A stretch of 64,000 nt of DNA from Alphaproteobacteria bacterium (GTDB lineage: Bacteria; Pseudomonadota; Alphaproteobacteria; Rhizobiales; Xanthobacteraceae), in NCBI GenBank assembly GCA_037200445.1, contig JBBCGH010000001.1:3720001-3784000 (forward strand). Reading direction: 5' to 3'. The translations under genes and the position numbers were made by a program. Each line of letters opens with the position of its first letter. Positions within the stretch are counted from its first letter, which is position 1. The notes beneath the pieces were generated by a model that made no database searches, had not been told where the DNA came from, and worked only from the letters and a program-made list of their open reading frames with translations. Positions 7,911-16,555 of the stretch are shown one piece after another.

Positions 7911-9329
7911 ATGTCGGCCGCATTTGACGAAATGAACGGCGTGGACGGCCTCACCCGCCCCGCCTACGAGGAATTGGCCGGCTGGCTCGGACAGGTTTCC
8001 CCCGAAATTCTGCAGCATCGGCGCCGCGAGGCGGAACTCCTGTTCCGGCGCATCGGAATCACCTTCGCGGTGTACGGCGAGTCGGAATCGACCGAGCGGC
8101 TGATTCCCTTCGATGTCGTGCCGCGCATCCTCGCAGCCAGAGAATGGGACACGGTGAAGCGCGGCCTCGAACAGCGCACCCGAGCCATCAATCTCTACAT
8201 CAAGGACATCTATTCGACGCGCGAGGTGCTGCGCGCCGGGATCGTGCCGGAGGATCTCATCTTCCAGAATCCCGTGTTCCGGCCGGAGATGAACGGCCAG
8301 CGCGTGCCGCACGACATCTACGTGTTCATCGCCGGCATCGACATCGTGCGGGTGGATTCGGACACGTTCTACGTGCTCGAGGACAATGCGCGCACGCCCT
8401 CCGGCGTCTCCTATATGCTGGAGAACCGCGAGATCATGTTGCGGCTGTTCCCCGACCTGTTCGCGCGCCACCGCGTCGCGCCGGTGGAGAACTATCCGGA
8501 TGAATTGCTCGCCACGCTGAAATCGGCGGCGCCGGTGACCGCCGCCGCCGAACCGACCGTCGTGCTACTCACCCCCGGCATCTACAACTCGGCCTACTAC
8601 GAACACTCGTTTCTGGCCGACAAGCTCGGCATCGATCTGGTTGAGGGGCGCGATCTCATCGTCAAGGGTGAGGTCGTCTACATGCGCACGACCGAAGGGC
8701 TAAAGCGCGTCGATGTGATCTACCGCCGCCTCGACGACGACTTCCTCGATCCGCTCTCGTTCCGGCCCGACTCGGCGCTCGGCGTGCCCGGGCTGATGTC
8801 GGCCTACATCGCCGGCAATGTGACGCTCGCGAACGCGGTCGGCACCGGGGTGGCCGACGACAAGGCGGTCTACAGCTACATGCCGGAGATCGTAAAATTC
8901 TATCTGGGCGAGGAACCAATCCTCAAGAACGTGCCGACCTGGCGATGCCGCGAGCCCGAGCATCTTTCCTACGTGCTCGACAACCTCACCGAGCTGGTGG
9001 TGAAGGAGGTGCACGGCTCGGGCGGCTACGGCATGCTGATCGGCCCAAAGGCCGACAAGATGACGATCGAGGCCTTCCGCGAAAAATTGAAGCGCGATCC
9101 TCGCGGCTTCATCGCGCAGCCGACACTTGCGCTCTCCACCGTGCCGACACTCGTCGAGGAAGGCCTCGCGCCGCGCCACGTCGATCTGCGGCCCTTCGTG
9201 CTCACCGGGCGCGACCGCATTCGCATCGTGCCGGGCGGGCTCACGCGCGTTGCGCTGAAGGCCGGCTCGCTGGTCGTCAACTCCAGCCAGGGCGGCGGCA
9301 CCAAGGATACCTGGGTGCTGGACAACTAG
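7911..9329 (+). CDS. Circularly permuted ATP-grasp protein (COG2308)
   Basis: 472 residues. The ordered blocks IKDIYSTREVLRAGIVPEDL, DNARTPSGVSYMLENR, GVADDKAVYSYMPEIVKFYL and VVKEVHGSGGYGMLIGP are those of the circularly permuted ATP-grasp family, predicted to form amide bonds between a carboxylate and an amine, perhaps making or adding peptides. The stop codon is followed directly by the ATG of the alpha-E gene, so they are surely co-transcribed. In many bacteria the same pair travels with a transglutaminase and the Anbu peptidase; here those lie at 14-16 kb. I chose the ATG at 7911 rather than an upstream in-frame start at 7851. Confidence 0.88.
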   Translation: MSAAFDEMNGVDGLTRPAYEELAGWLGQVSPEILQHRRREAELLFRRIGITFAVYGESESTERLIPFDVVPRILAAREWDTVKRGLEQRTRAINLYIKDIYSTREVLRAGIVPEDLIFQNPVFRPEMNGQRVPHDIYVFIAGIDIVRVDSDTFYVLEDNARTPSGVSYMLENREIMLRLFPDLFARHRVAPVENYPDELLATLKSAAPVTAAAEPTVVLLTPGIYNSAYYEHSFLADKLGIDLVEGRDLIVKGEVVYMRTTEGLKRVDVIYRRLDDDFLDPLSFRPDSALGVPGLMSAYIAGNVTLANAVGTGVADDKAVYSYMPEIVKFYLGEEPILKNVPTWRCREPEHLSYVLDNLTELVVKEVHGSGGYGMLIGPKADKMTIEAFREKLKRDPRGFIAQPTLALSTVPTLVEEGLAPRHVDLRPFVLTGRDRIRIVPGGLTRVALKAGSLVVNSSQGGGTKDTWVLDN

Positions 9330-10271
9330 ATGCTCTCCCGCACCGCCGACAACATGTACTGGCTCGCGCGCTACGTGGAGCGCGCCGAATATCTCTCGCG
9401 CATCCTCGAAGCGACGCAGCGACTCACCGCAGTGCCCACATCGGAGGGCCTCACCACCAACGAGTGGGAAACCGCGGTCGCGACCGCGGGGTGCGCCGGC
9501 CCATTCTTCTCCGCCCACAAAGAGGCGAACGAGCAGACCGTCACGGATTTCCTGGCGTTCTCGCCGGACAACCCTTCCTCGATCCGCTCCTGCTTCGAGG
9601 TCGCGCGCTCGAACGCACGCTCAGTGCGCACGGCGCTGACGATGGAAATGTGGGACGCCATCAATGGCACCTGGCTGGAGTTGCAGAAGCTCGGCGCCGG
9701 CCCCGCCTCGCGCGAGCAGTTCGCCAATTTTCTGCGCTGGGTGCAGGAGAGCTCGCTGCGCTTCGACGGCTCGGCGTATCGCACGATGCTGCGCAACGAC
9801 GCTTACTGGTTTTCGCGGCTCGGTGTGTTTGCCGAACGCGCCGACAACACGGCCCGCATCCTCGATGTGAAATATCACCTGCTGCTGCCGCCGCAGGAGC
9901 ATGTCGGCGGGCCGCTCGACTACTTCCAGTGGGCGGCCATCCTGCGGTCGGTCTCGGCGCTCACCGCCTATCACTGGGTCTACCGCGAGAGCCTCAAACC
10001 CTGGCTGATCGCCGACCTGTTGATCCTCAACGACCAGATGCCGCGCTCGCTCGCGAGCTGCTATGCGCACCTCGTCGAGCATCTGGACAACATCGCGCGC
10101 GCCTATGGGCGACAGGGTCCGGCGCAGCGTCACGCCCGGCAGGTCCGCACGCGGTTTGAAAACAGCCGCATGGACGAGATCTTCAAACGCGGCCTGCACG
10201 AGTTCATCGGCGGATTCATCGCCGACAACAACCGCCTCGGCTCGCTGATCACCGAGCAGTATTTGCTCTAA
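9330..10271 (+). CDS. Alpha-E domain protein (COG2307)
   Basis: 313 mostly helical residues beginning MLSRTADNMYWLARYVERAE, the hallmark of the alpha-E family. The family is almost always coded beside a permuted ATP-grasp protein and is thought to be its partner, although no activity has been shown. The start codon abuts the upstream stop codon with no gap. Conserved short motifs in view include WELQKLG-like and FAERADNTARILDVKYH. The next gene is on the opposite strand, so the transcription unit is probably only the two genes. Confidence 0.88.
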   Translation: MLSRTADNMYWLARYVERAEYLSRILEATQRLTAVPTSEGLTTNEWETAVATAGCAGPFFSAHKEANEQTVTDFLAFSPDNPSSIRSCFEVARSNARSVRTALTMEMWDAINGTWLELQKLGAGPASREQFANFLRWVQESSLRFDGSAYRTMLRNDAYWFSRLGVFAERADNTARILDVKYHLLLPPQEHVGGPLDYFQWAAILRSVSALTAYHWVYRESLKPWLIADLLILNDQMPRSLASCYAHLVEHLDNIARAYGRQGPAQRHARQVRTRFENSRMDEIFKRGLHEFIGGFIADNNRLGSLITEQYLL

Positions 10272-10291
10272 GGGGCTCCGCCCAACGACCG

Positions 10292-12208
10292 TCAGAACGC
10301 CTTCTGCGCGTCGGGCCGATGCTTGTTCTTCGGTACGAAGCCGGAGCGCTTGGCCTCGCGCGGCTCGGGCACCCAGACCTCGCGGTTAGGATGCAGGCCC
10401 GCGCCGCGCGTCGCCGGAACGGCGGTGAGCCGCGCGCGGTGCAGCAGGCGCGTGTCGGCGATGCCGCAATTCGGATGGATGCCGCCGTTCGCCGCCACCA
10501 CCTTGTCCCATTCCGCCTTGCGCTGCTTGAAGACAGCGGGGTCGGATAGTTGCGTGCAGTTCAGCTCGTTCTTGTTCAAGTCTGCGATGATCTCGTCGCC
10601 GTCCTGAACGAGCGCGATGGGGCCTCCGAGCGCGGCCTCCGGGCCGACGTGGCCAATGACGAGGCCGACCGAGCCGCCGGAAAAGCGCGCGTCGGTCATC
10701 AGCGCCACCGTCATCCCGCGTTCGCGGCACAGCGTCGTGATGCGCGAGGTCGGGTCGAGCATTTCGGGCATGCCGGGCGCGCCGCTCGGCCCTTCGTAGC
10801 GCACGATGATCATGTCGTTGTTCTGGAAGCTGTCGGGGTCCTGGTCGAGCGCGTCAATCAGGCCCTGCTCACCTTCGAACACGCGCGCCTTGCCTCGGAA
10901 GACATTGTTCTCGAGGCCGCCCTCATAGATCTGGGCTTTAGTCATCACCCCCTTGTTCTCGAGGCCGCCCTCGACGCCCGCAAGCTTGAGGATCGCAGAG
11001 AATTCAGGCGACAGGTTGCCGCCGAGCACCCGCAGGCCGCCGGTCGGCTTGTAGGGCTTGGCGACCGGATAAACCACCTTGCCGTCGACCGCCTTGGTGT
11101 TGAGGCGCTTCACCTGCTCGCTAAGCGTTTCACCGGTGCAAGTCATCACGTCGCCGTTGAGCATCCCGGCGTCGAGCAGTTCCTTTACGATCACCTGCAC
11201 GCCGCCGACGTCGTCGATATCGACCATCGAGTATTTGCCGTAGGGACGCGCGTCGGTGAGCACCGGCACGACGTATTGCGAGAGGTGATTGAATTCCTCC
11301 GGCGTCATCACGTCCTTCCAGAAATCGCCGTACCCGGCGGCGCGCGCGATCTCCGGCGTGTGGAGCGTGACGTTGGTCGAGCCGCCGATCGCCATCGCGA
11401 CGATGACGGCATTGCGGATCGAATCGCGCACCACGATGTCGCGCGGCTTGAGGCCCTTGGCCATCATGTTCGCAAGGTGACCGACGAGCTGGTCCGGGAA
11501 TTCCTTCACACGGCGCGGATCGTCCGAGGGCGGCGCCACCATGTGCAGCGGCTGCATGCCGACGACGCCGATGAAGGTCTGCATCGTGTTGTAGGTGAAC
11601 ATGCCGCCACAGCTGCCGTAGCCGGGGCACGCATGGCAGGCGATGCGCAGACGGTACGCCGGATCCGGATGGCCGGCGACCTGATAGGCGCTGACGATGT
11701 CGAGCTTCTCACCGGTCTGTGGATCGGTACCGGGATGGATCGGCCCATCCGACATGATGATCGACGGCTGATTGTGCTCGAGGAACGCGGCCAGCGTGCC
11801 GACCGGCGGCTTGTCGCACGCAACCACCGCAATGGTACCGGCAAGCCCCGTGGCGCTCAGGTGTTCGCAGAGCGAGTCGTTGGTCATCTCGCGGCCGATG
11901 AGCGAGTAGCGCATCTCGCGCGTGCCGTTGCGGATGCCGTCCGAGGTCGCGACCGTGTACTCGGGCTGCACGAGGCGAAGCTTGAGCTGGCCCGCACCCT
12001 TGCCGATGCGGCTCTTGAGGCTGGCGTGGATCGCATCGACCTTCGCCATCACGCCCATGTAGCACTGGCTGTCGCCCTTGGTCCCGACGACGCCAACGGA
12101 CGGCTCGTGGATCAAATCCGGGTCGGTGCCGAGTTCGCGCGCGACCCCGATCGTTTGCGACGAGCGGCCCGGGTGGTGGTCGATGATGACAGGCTTCGAT
12201 TGTGTCAC
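10292..12208 (-). CDS. IlvD/Edd-family dehydratase
   Basis: 638 residues of the Fe-S dehydratase family that includes dihydroxy-acid dehydratase, phosphogluconate dehydratase and sugar-acid dehydratases. Cluster-binding cysteines are visible in DSQCYMGVM, ACDKPPVG and HACPGYGSCGGMF. C-terminal blocks MTDARFSGGSVGLVIGHVGPEA and GGSTNVTLH are family hallmarks. The protein has a C-terminal extension rich in Arg/Pro beyond typical IlvD, so I do not assign it to valine/isoleucine synthesis with confidence. A GTG at 12208 with AGAGG upstream is preferred; an in-frame GTG at 12229 is the alternative. It lies head-to-tail downstream of prfC. Confidence 0.83.
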   Translation of the reverse strand: MTQSKPVIIDHHPGRSSQTIGVARELGTDPDLIHEPSVGVVGTKGDSQCYMGVMAKVDAIHASLKSRIGKGAGQLKLRLVQPEYTVATSDGIRNGTREMRYSLIGREMTNDSLCEHLSATGLAGTIAVVACDKPPVGTLAAFLEHNQPSIIMSDGPIHPGTDPQTGEKLDIVSAYQVAGHPDPAYRLRIACHACPGYGSCGGMFTYNTMQTFIGVVGMQPLHMVAPPSDDPRRVKEFPDQLVGHLANMMAKGLKPRDIVVRDSIRNAVIVAMAIGGSTNVTLHTPEIARAAGYGDFWKDVMTPEEFNHLSQYVVPVLTDARPYGKYSMVDIDDVGGVQVIVKELLDAGMLNGDVMTCTGETLSEQVKRLNTKAVDGKVVYPVAKPYKPTGGLRVLGGNLSPEFSAILKLAGVEGGLENKGVMTKAQIYEGGLENNVFRGKARVFEGEQGLIDALDQDPDSFQNNDMIIVRYEGPSGAPGMPEMLDPTSRITTLCRERGMTVALMTDARFSGGSVGLVIGHVGPEAALGGPIALVQDGDEIIADLNKNELNCTQLSDPAVFKQRKAEWDKVVAANGGIHPNCGIADTRLLHRARLTAVPATRGAGLHPNREVWVPEPREAKRSGFVPKNKHRPDAQKAF

Positions 12209-12239
12209 GGCGCGCCTCTTTCCCAGCACATATATCTGA

Positions 12240-13856
12240 TTAGGTTCGCTCTTTCACATTCACAAAACGAATATCTGGCCAGTCCTGCGTTTCCCGGTTC
12301 AGGGTCCAGGCGTTCCGCGCGAGAAATACCGGCGCGCCCTGCCGGTCTTCCGCGATGCTGGACCGGTTGCGGCTACAAAACTTCTCCAGCGCGTCAGCCT
12401 TTTCGCTCACGAGCCAGCGCGCGGTCTCGTAAGGAGCGGCCTCCAGCCGAACCGACACGCCGTATTCGGCCTTCAGCCGCGAAACCAGCACGTCAAGCTG
12501 CAGCGCTCCCACCGCGCCGAGGATCTGCCACGATCCGTCGACCGGGCGGAAGATCTGGATCACGCCTTCTTCGGCAAGGTCGTTGAGCGCCTTGTTGAGC
12601 TGCTTGGCGCGCATTGCATCTTCCAGCACGACGCGCCGCAGGATTTCCGGCGCGAAATTCGGGATGCCGGTGAATTGAAGCGTCTCACCTTCGGTCAAGC
12701 TATCGCCGACATGAAGCGTGCCGTGATTTGGAATGCCGATGATGTCGCCGGGGAACGCCTCGTCGAGCGTTTCGCGCTGCTGCGCAAAGAAGAAGATCGG
12801 CGCTGCGACATTCATCGGCTTTTTCTCGCGTACATTGAACAGCCGCATGCCGCGCTTGAACTTGCCCGAACACAGCCGCACGAACGCAATGCGGTCGCGG
12901 TGGTTCGGGTCCATATTCGCCTGCACCTTGAAAACGAAGCCGGAGACTACGTCCTCCGCAGGATCGACGGCACGCGTCGTCGTCTTGCGCGGCAGCGCGT
13001 CGGGCGCCCATCGCGTCAGGCAGGCGAGCAGCTCGGCGACGCCGAAATCCTTCAACGCGCTTCCGAAGATCACCGGCGAAAGGTGCCCTTCGAGGAATGC
13101 CTTGGCGTCGAACGGCGGCAGGTCGCTCAGGCAGAGCTCGAGGCTTTCGAGCGCCGGCTGCGTGATGCGTTGCTCGATATTCGCATGCGGATGCAGGGCC
13201 TCAATCGTTTCGAGCTGTTCGGTGCGCCCAAACGAATCGGTGCGGGCTTCCTTCGGCAACAGCAGCTTCGCGCCCTCGATATCGAGAAGGCCGCGGAAAT
13301 CGACACCCATGCCGACCGGCCAGGTCAGCAGCGTGAGGTCGAGCGCGAGCCCGGAGGAAATCTCGTCCAGCAGCGCGAGGGGATCGTGTCCCTCGCGATC
13401 GATCTTGTTGATGAAGGTGATGATCGGAATATCGCGCAGCCGGCACACCTCGAACAGCTTGCGCGTCTGGCTCTCGATCCCCTTCGCGGCATCGATCACC
13501 ATCACGGCGGCGTCGACCGCGCTCAGCGTCCGATAGGTATCCTCGGAGAAGTCGGCGTGGCCCGGCGTATCGAGCAGATTGAACACGACCCCATTTTGCT
13601 CGAACGTCATCACCGACGAGGTGACCGAAATTCCGCGCGCCTGCTCGATCTCGAGCCAGTCGGAGCGGGTGCGCCGCTGGTTGCCGCGCGCCCGGACCTG
13701 TCCAGCCATCTGGATGGCGCCGCCGAACTGCAGCAGTTTCTCGGTCAGCGTGGTCTTGCCGGCGTCTGGATGCGAAATGATCGCGAAAGTCCTGCGCGGC
13801 TCGGAATTCGGCTGCGCGGATCGCGGCTTGGCCATCGATTGAGTGGCATCGAGCAT
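12240..13856 (-). CDS. prfC: Peptide chain release factor 3
   Basis: About 538 residues of the translational GTPase family. G1 is SHPDAGKTTLTEKLL, the G2/G3 regions include GISVTSSVM and DTPGHADFSEDTYR, and G4 is FINKIDRE. The RF3-specific segments (QMAGQVRARG, FNVREKKPMNVAAP) follow. RF3 recycles RF1/RF2 from the ribosome after termination. The ATG at 13856 is chosen over a TTG six bases upstream. It is encoded on the strand opposite to the ATP-grasp/transglutaminase genes that flank it. Confidence 0.95.
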   Translation of the reverse strand: MLDATQSMAKPRSAQPNSEPRRTFAIISHPDAGKTTLTEKLLQFGGAIQMAGQVRARGNQRRTRSDWLEIEQARGISVTSSVMTFEQNGVVFNLLDTPGHADFSEDTYRTLSAVDAAVMVIDAAKGIESQTRKLFEVCRLRDIPIITFINKIDREGHDPLALLDEISSGLALDLTLLTWPVGMGVDFRGLLDIEGAKLLLPKEARTDSFGRTEQLETIEALHPHANIEQRITQPALESLELCLSDLPPFDAKAFLEGHLSPVIFGSALKDFGVAELLACLTRWAPDALPRKTTTRAVDPAEDVVSGFVFKVQANMDPNHRDRIAFVRLCSGKFKRGMRLFNVREKKPMNVAAPIFFFAQQRETLDEAFPGDIIGIPNHGTLHVGDSLTEGETLQFTGIPNFAPEILRRVVLEDAMRAKQLNKALNDLAEEGVIQIFRPVDGSWQILGAVGALQLDVLVSRLKAEYGVSVRLEAAPYETARWLVSEKADALEKFCSRNRSSIAEDRQGAPVFLARNAWTLNRETQDWPDIRFVNVKERT

Positions 13857-14053
13857 CGGCAATCAACTCGGGGCAGCAGGCCGGCAGCGGCCGCTCAAGG
13901 CGGCTCTCGACCCGAAACATTGAGGAAACGCCTGCCGCGATGCGGCGGACGGCGCCTCTATAGTCTGCTTCGCGGGGGCTTGTGAAGGCCTGTCGGGAAG
14001 GTGAATGCCTTACGTCGCGGGCGGGTTTCACCGCCTGGTCGGCTTGGTAAGAT

Positions 14054-14884
14054 ATGGCCATGCGCATCCGCATTTCGCACGAGACCCGCTACCATTACGA
14101 AGCGCCGACCAACGGCGTGATCCAGACATTGCGCCTCACCCCGCGCAATCATGACGGCCACTATGTCATTCATTGGCGCATCGACGTGACGGAAGACTGC
14201 CGGCTGGACGTTCACGAGGACGCATTCGGCAACATCACGCATACGTTCACGGCCGAAGGCCCGTTCGAGGAACTTGGCGTGCAGGTCGAGGGCGAGGTCG
14301 ACGTGCAGGATACCGCAGGCATCGTGCGCGGCGCGATCGAGCGGTTCCCGCCGAGCCTCTATCTGCGCGCGACCTCGCTCACCGAAGCCGACGGCGCAAT
14401 CGCGCAATTCGCCCGCGAGACGAAAAGCCCGAGCGACGACACGCTCGCGGTCCTCCACGCACTGCTCGGCCGCATCCACGGCGAGATGACATACGACACC
14501 GACCCGACCCACACGGCGACCACCGCCGCGGAGGCCTTCGCGCTCAAGCGCGGCGTGTGCCAGGACCTCACCCATGTCTTCATCGCGGCCGCGCGGCATC
14601 TCGATGTTCCCGCCCGCTATGTCGGCGGCTATTTCCACCGGGCCGACGGCATCGTGCAGCAGGACGCCGGGCATGCCTGGGCCGAAGCCTACGTTCCGAC
14701 GGTCGGCTGGATTGCGTTCGATCCCGCGAACGGCATCTGCGCGACCGATGCGCACGTCCGTGTGGCGGTCGGGCTCGACTATCTCGGCGCCGCCCCGGTG
14801 CGCGGGGCGCGGCGCGGCGGCGGGACGGAGAGCATGGCCGTGAAGGTGCTGGTCGATCAGGCCGCGCGGCAGGTGCAGAGCTGA
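14054..14884 (+). CDS. Transglutaminase-like protein (COG1305)
   Basis: 276 residues with an N-terminal beta domain opening RIRISHETRYHYEAP (Bact_transglu_N) and a transglutaminase-like papain-fold core. The catalytic triad is in RGVCQDLTH (Cys about 166), GHAWAEAYVP (His) and FDPANG (Asp). Members are often coded with permuted ATP-grasp, alpha-E and Anbu proteins and may be peptidases or amide transferases acting on the ATP-grasp product. Start is at 14054, with an equally possible ATG six bases later. It is separated from its usual partners by prfC and the dehydratase on one side and a toxin-antitoxin pair on the other. Confidence 0.9.
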   Translation: MAMRIRISHETRYHYEAPTNGVIQTLRLTPRNHDGHYVIHWRIDVTEDCRLDVHEDAFGNITHTFTAEGPFEELGVQVEGEVDVQDTAGIVRGAIERFPPSLYLRATSLTEADGAIAQFARETKSPSDDTLAVLHALLGRIHGEMTYDTDPTHTATTAAEAFALKRGVCQDLTHVFIAAARHLDVPARYVGGYFHRADGIVQQDAGHAWAEAYVPTVGWIAFDPANGICATDAHVRVAVGLDYLGAAPVRGARRGGGTESMAVKVLVDQAARQVQS

Positions 14885-14906
14885 CGATAAAGGTGGATAT
14901 TTGGGC

Positions 14907-14940
14907 AACCCTATGCTATCAGAATTGATAGCATAGGGTT
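14907..14940. promoter_or_regulatory. Operator of the VapBC-type toxin-antitoxin pair
   Basis: Perfect inverted repeat with 15-base arms AACCCTATGCTATCA and TGATAGCATAGGGTT around a 4-base spacer GAAT. It ends seven bases before the antitoxin start codon. Such long palindromes are classical binding sites of the ribbon-helix-helix antitoxin, alone or with the toxin, giving autoregulation. Confidence 0.85.
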
Positions 14941-14947
14941 TGGGACC

Positions 14948-15190
14948 ATGGCACAAGCTCTCATACGCAATATCGATCCGCGTGCAATCGAAAAGCTTAA
15001 GAGAAAGGCCAAATTAAAGGGCAAATCGCTTGAGCAGGAATTGCGCGACACGATCGAGGCTGCTGCCCCACTGACTCCTGAAGAAAAGGTCGCTCTTTCC
15101 CGGCGGCTGCGTACTGCAATGCCGGTAATGAAGGACTTCGACGTGCGCGCCGCTATTCGCCATGGCCGGGACGACGAGTTTGAGGAATGA
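14948..15190 (+). CDS. FitA/VapB-type ribbon-helix-helix antitoxin
   Basis: 80 residues with an N-terminal ribbon-helix-helix (AQALIRNIDPRAIEKLKRKA) and an acidic, disordered C-terminus that would wrap the toxin. The gene overlaps the PIN-toxin gene by four bases (ATGA), the usual coupling in VapBC operons. A 15-base-arm palindrome directly upstream is the probable operator. Base composition is a little lower in GC than the flanking genes, which fits acquisition of the pair as a unit. Confidence 0.88.
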   Translation: MAQALIRNIDPRAIEKLKRKAKLKGKSLEQELRDTIEAAAPLTPEEKVALSRRLRTAMPVMKDFDVRAAIRHGRDDEFEE

Positions 15191-15594
15191 CCATCGTCGT
15201 CGATGCCAGCGTGGCGATGCGTTGGTCCGTCACTCTCTCGCAGTCTGATCGCGCCGAGGCGCTCCTGCAGTACGACGAGCCGATCATTGCCCCAGATCTT
15301 GTCCTGGCGGAAATCACAAATGCTGCCTTGAAGGCTGCGGTTTTCAGCGGAGCCTCTCCGGAGGCGGTTACTCTGCTGGTTCGGGAGTCTGCGGACTACT
15401 TCGACGAACTTGTTCCCGCTGTCGATCTGAAAGATCGAGCGTTGGAGATCGCTTTGGCACTCAAGCACCCGGCCTATGACTGTTTCTATCTGGCCCTTGC
15501 CGAGCAGCGGGAATGCAAACTAGTCACCGCGGATGAACGGCTTCGAGGCCGGTGTGCAAGAACGCCATTCGCGAAGCTGATAGAGCCACTGTAG
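15187..15594 (+). CDS. vapC: VapC-type PIN-domain ribonuclease toxin
   Basis: 135 residues of PIN fold. Metal-binding acidic residues appear in order as VVDASVAMRW (Asp6), APDLVLAEITN (Glu), HPAYDCFYLALAE (Asp) and LVTADERL (Asp), so the active site looks complete. VapC toxins cleave tRNA or rRNA and are held inactive by the co-expressed antitoxin. The start overlaps the antitoxin stop. The gene lies between the transglutaminase and Anbu genes. Confidence 0.88.
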   Translation: MTIVVDASVAMRWSVTLSQSDRAEALLQYDEPIIAPDLVLAEITNAALKAAVFSGASPEAVTLLVRESADYFDELVPAVDLKDRALEIALALKHPAYDCFYLALAEQRECKLVTADERLRGRCARTPFAKLIEPL

Positions 15595-15665
15595 AGCGCA
15601 CGACATTGCGCCTTGCGTCGTCGCCGCTAAAATCCGCGCCGCCGGCAGGGGGGTCTTGAGTCGTC

Positions 15666-16412
15666 ATGACGTATTGTTGCGGGATTCTGGTGCGTGACGG
15701 CCTGGTGATGATCGCCGACACGCGCACCAACGCGGGCCTCGACAACGTTTCGACCTTCCGCAAGCTCAATGTTTTCGGCGTGCCGGGCCAGCGCATCATG
15801 GCGCTCGCCTCGTCGGGTAACCTCTCGCTCAGCCAGTCGGTCGTCTCGACCCTGATCGAAGGCGTCGAGAACCCCGAGACCAAGCAACTGGAAACGCTGC
15901 TCGACGCGCCGACCATGTTCCAGGCCGCCCAGCGCATCGGCCACGCGATCCGGCAGGTGCACAAGCTCGAGGGCGAAGCGCTTCAGGCAGCCGACGTGCA
16001 GTTCGACGTCTCGTTCCTGTTCGCCGGCCAGATCAAGGGCGAGCGGATGCGCCTGTTCATGGTCTACGGGGCGGGCAATTTCATCGAGTGCACCGTCGAC
16101 ACGCCCTACCTGCAGATCGGCGAGCACAAATACGGCAAGCCGGTGCTCGACCGCGCCATCACCCACGGGGTCGATCTTTATGACGCGCTGAAGATCAGCC
16201 TGATCTCGATGGATTCCACGATGCGCTCGAACCTCGGTGTGGGCATGCCGATCGATATCCTCATTGCACGCCGTGATACCTGTGAGGCCGAATTGTCCTA
16301 CCGCATCGAGCCCGGCGAGCCCTATTTTCACGATCTGAGAGAGCGCTGGTCGGCCGCGCTACGCTCGGCGCACATGAATATCCCACGTCCTCCCTACGGG
16401 AGCGGGCGCTGA
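15666..16412 (+). CDS. Anbu proteasome-like peptidase (COG3484)
   Basis: 248 residues with the proteasome beta-subunit fold in the Anbu variant. After removal of Met1 the N-terminal Thr2 of MTYCCGILVRDG would be the nucleophile, followed by the family motifs ADTRTNAGLDNVSTF and ASSGNLSLSQSV. Anbu assembles into open helical rings rather than closed barrels, and no physiological substrate is established. It is typically coded with permuted ATP-grasp, alpha-E and transglutaminase proteins. Here it is last in that split locus, just after a VapBC pair. Confidence 0.92.
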   Translation: MTYCCGILVRDGLVMIADTRTNAGLDNVSTFRKLNVFGVPGQRIMALASSGNLSLSQSVVSTLIEGVENPETKQLETLLDAPTMFQAAQRIGHAIRQVHKLEGEALQAADVQFDVSFLFAGQIKGERMRLFMVYGAGNFIECTVDTPYLQIGEHKYGKPVLDRAITHGVDLYDALKISLISMDSTMRSNLGVGMPIDILIARRDTCEAELSYRIEPGEPYFHDLRERWSAALRSAHMNIPRPPYGSGR

Positions 16413-16555
16413 GTTAACTGCGCGTTAGGGACTTCACGCGAATTGGACGCCCGAAGACACCCGGCGGCCCGCGGGCGATACCGCGAAAGCCTTTCACAAG
16501 CAGTTCCATATAGGTTGCCGCCCCAAATGACGTTGGTCCCCGGGGGAACTCGCCA

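Noticed and set aside
10550-12586. Long open plus-strand frame antisense to the dehydratase
   Set aside because: Its translation is Arg/His-rich without any family pattern, and the minus-strand frame has clear IlvD motifs. High GC third positions make such antisense frames common here.
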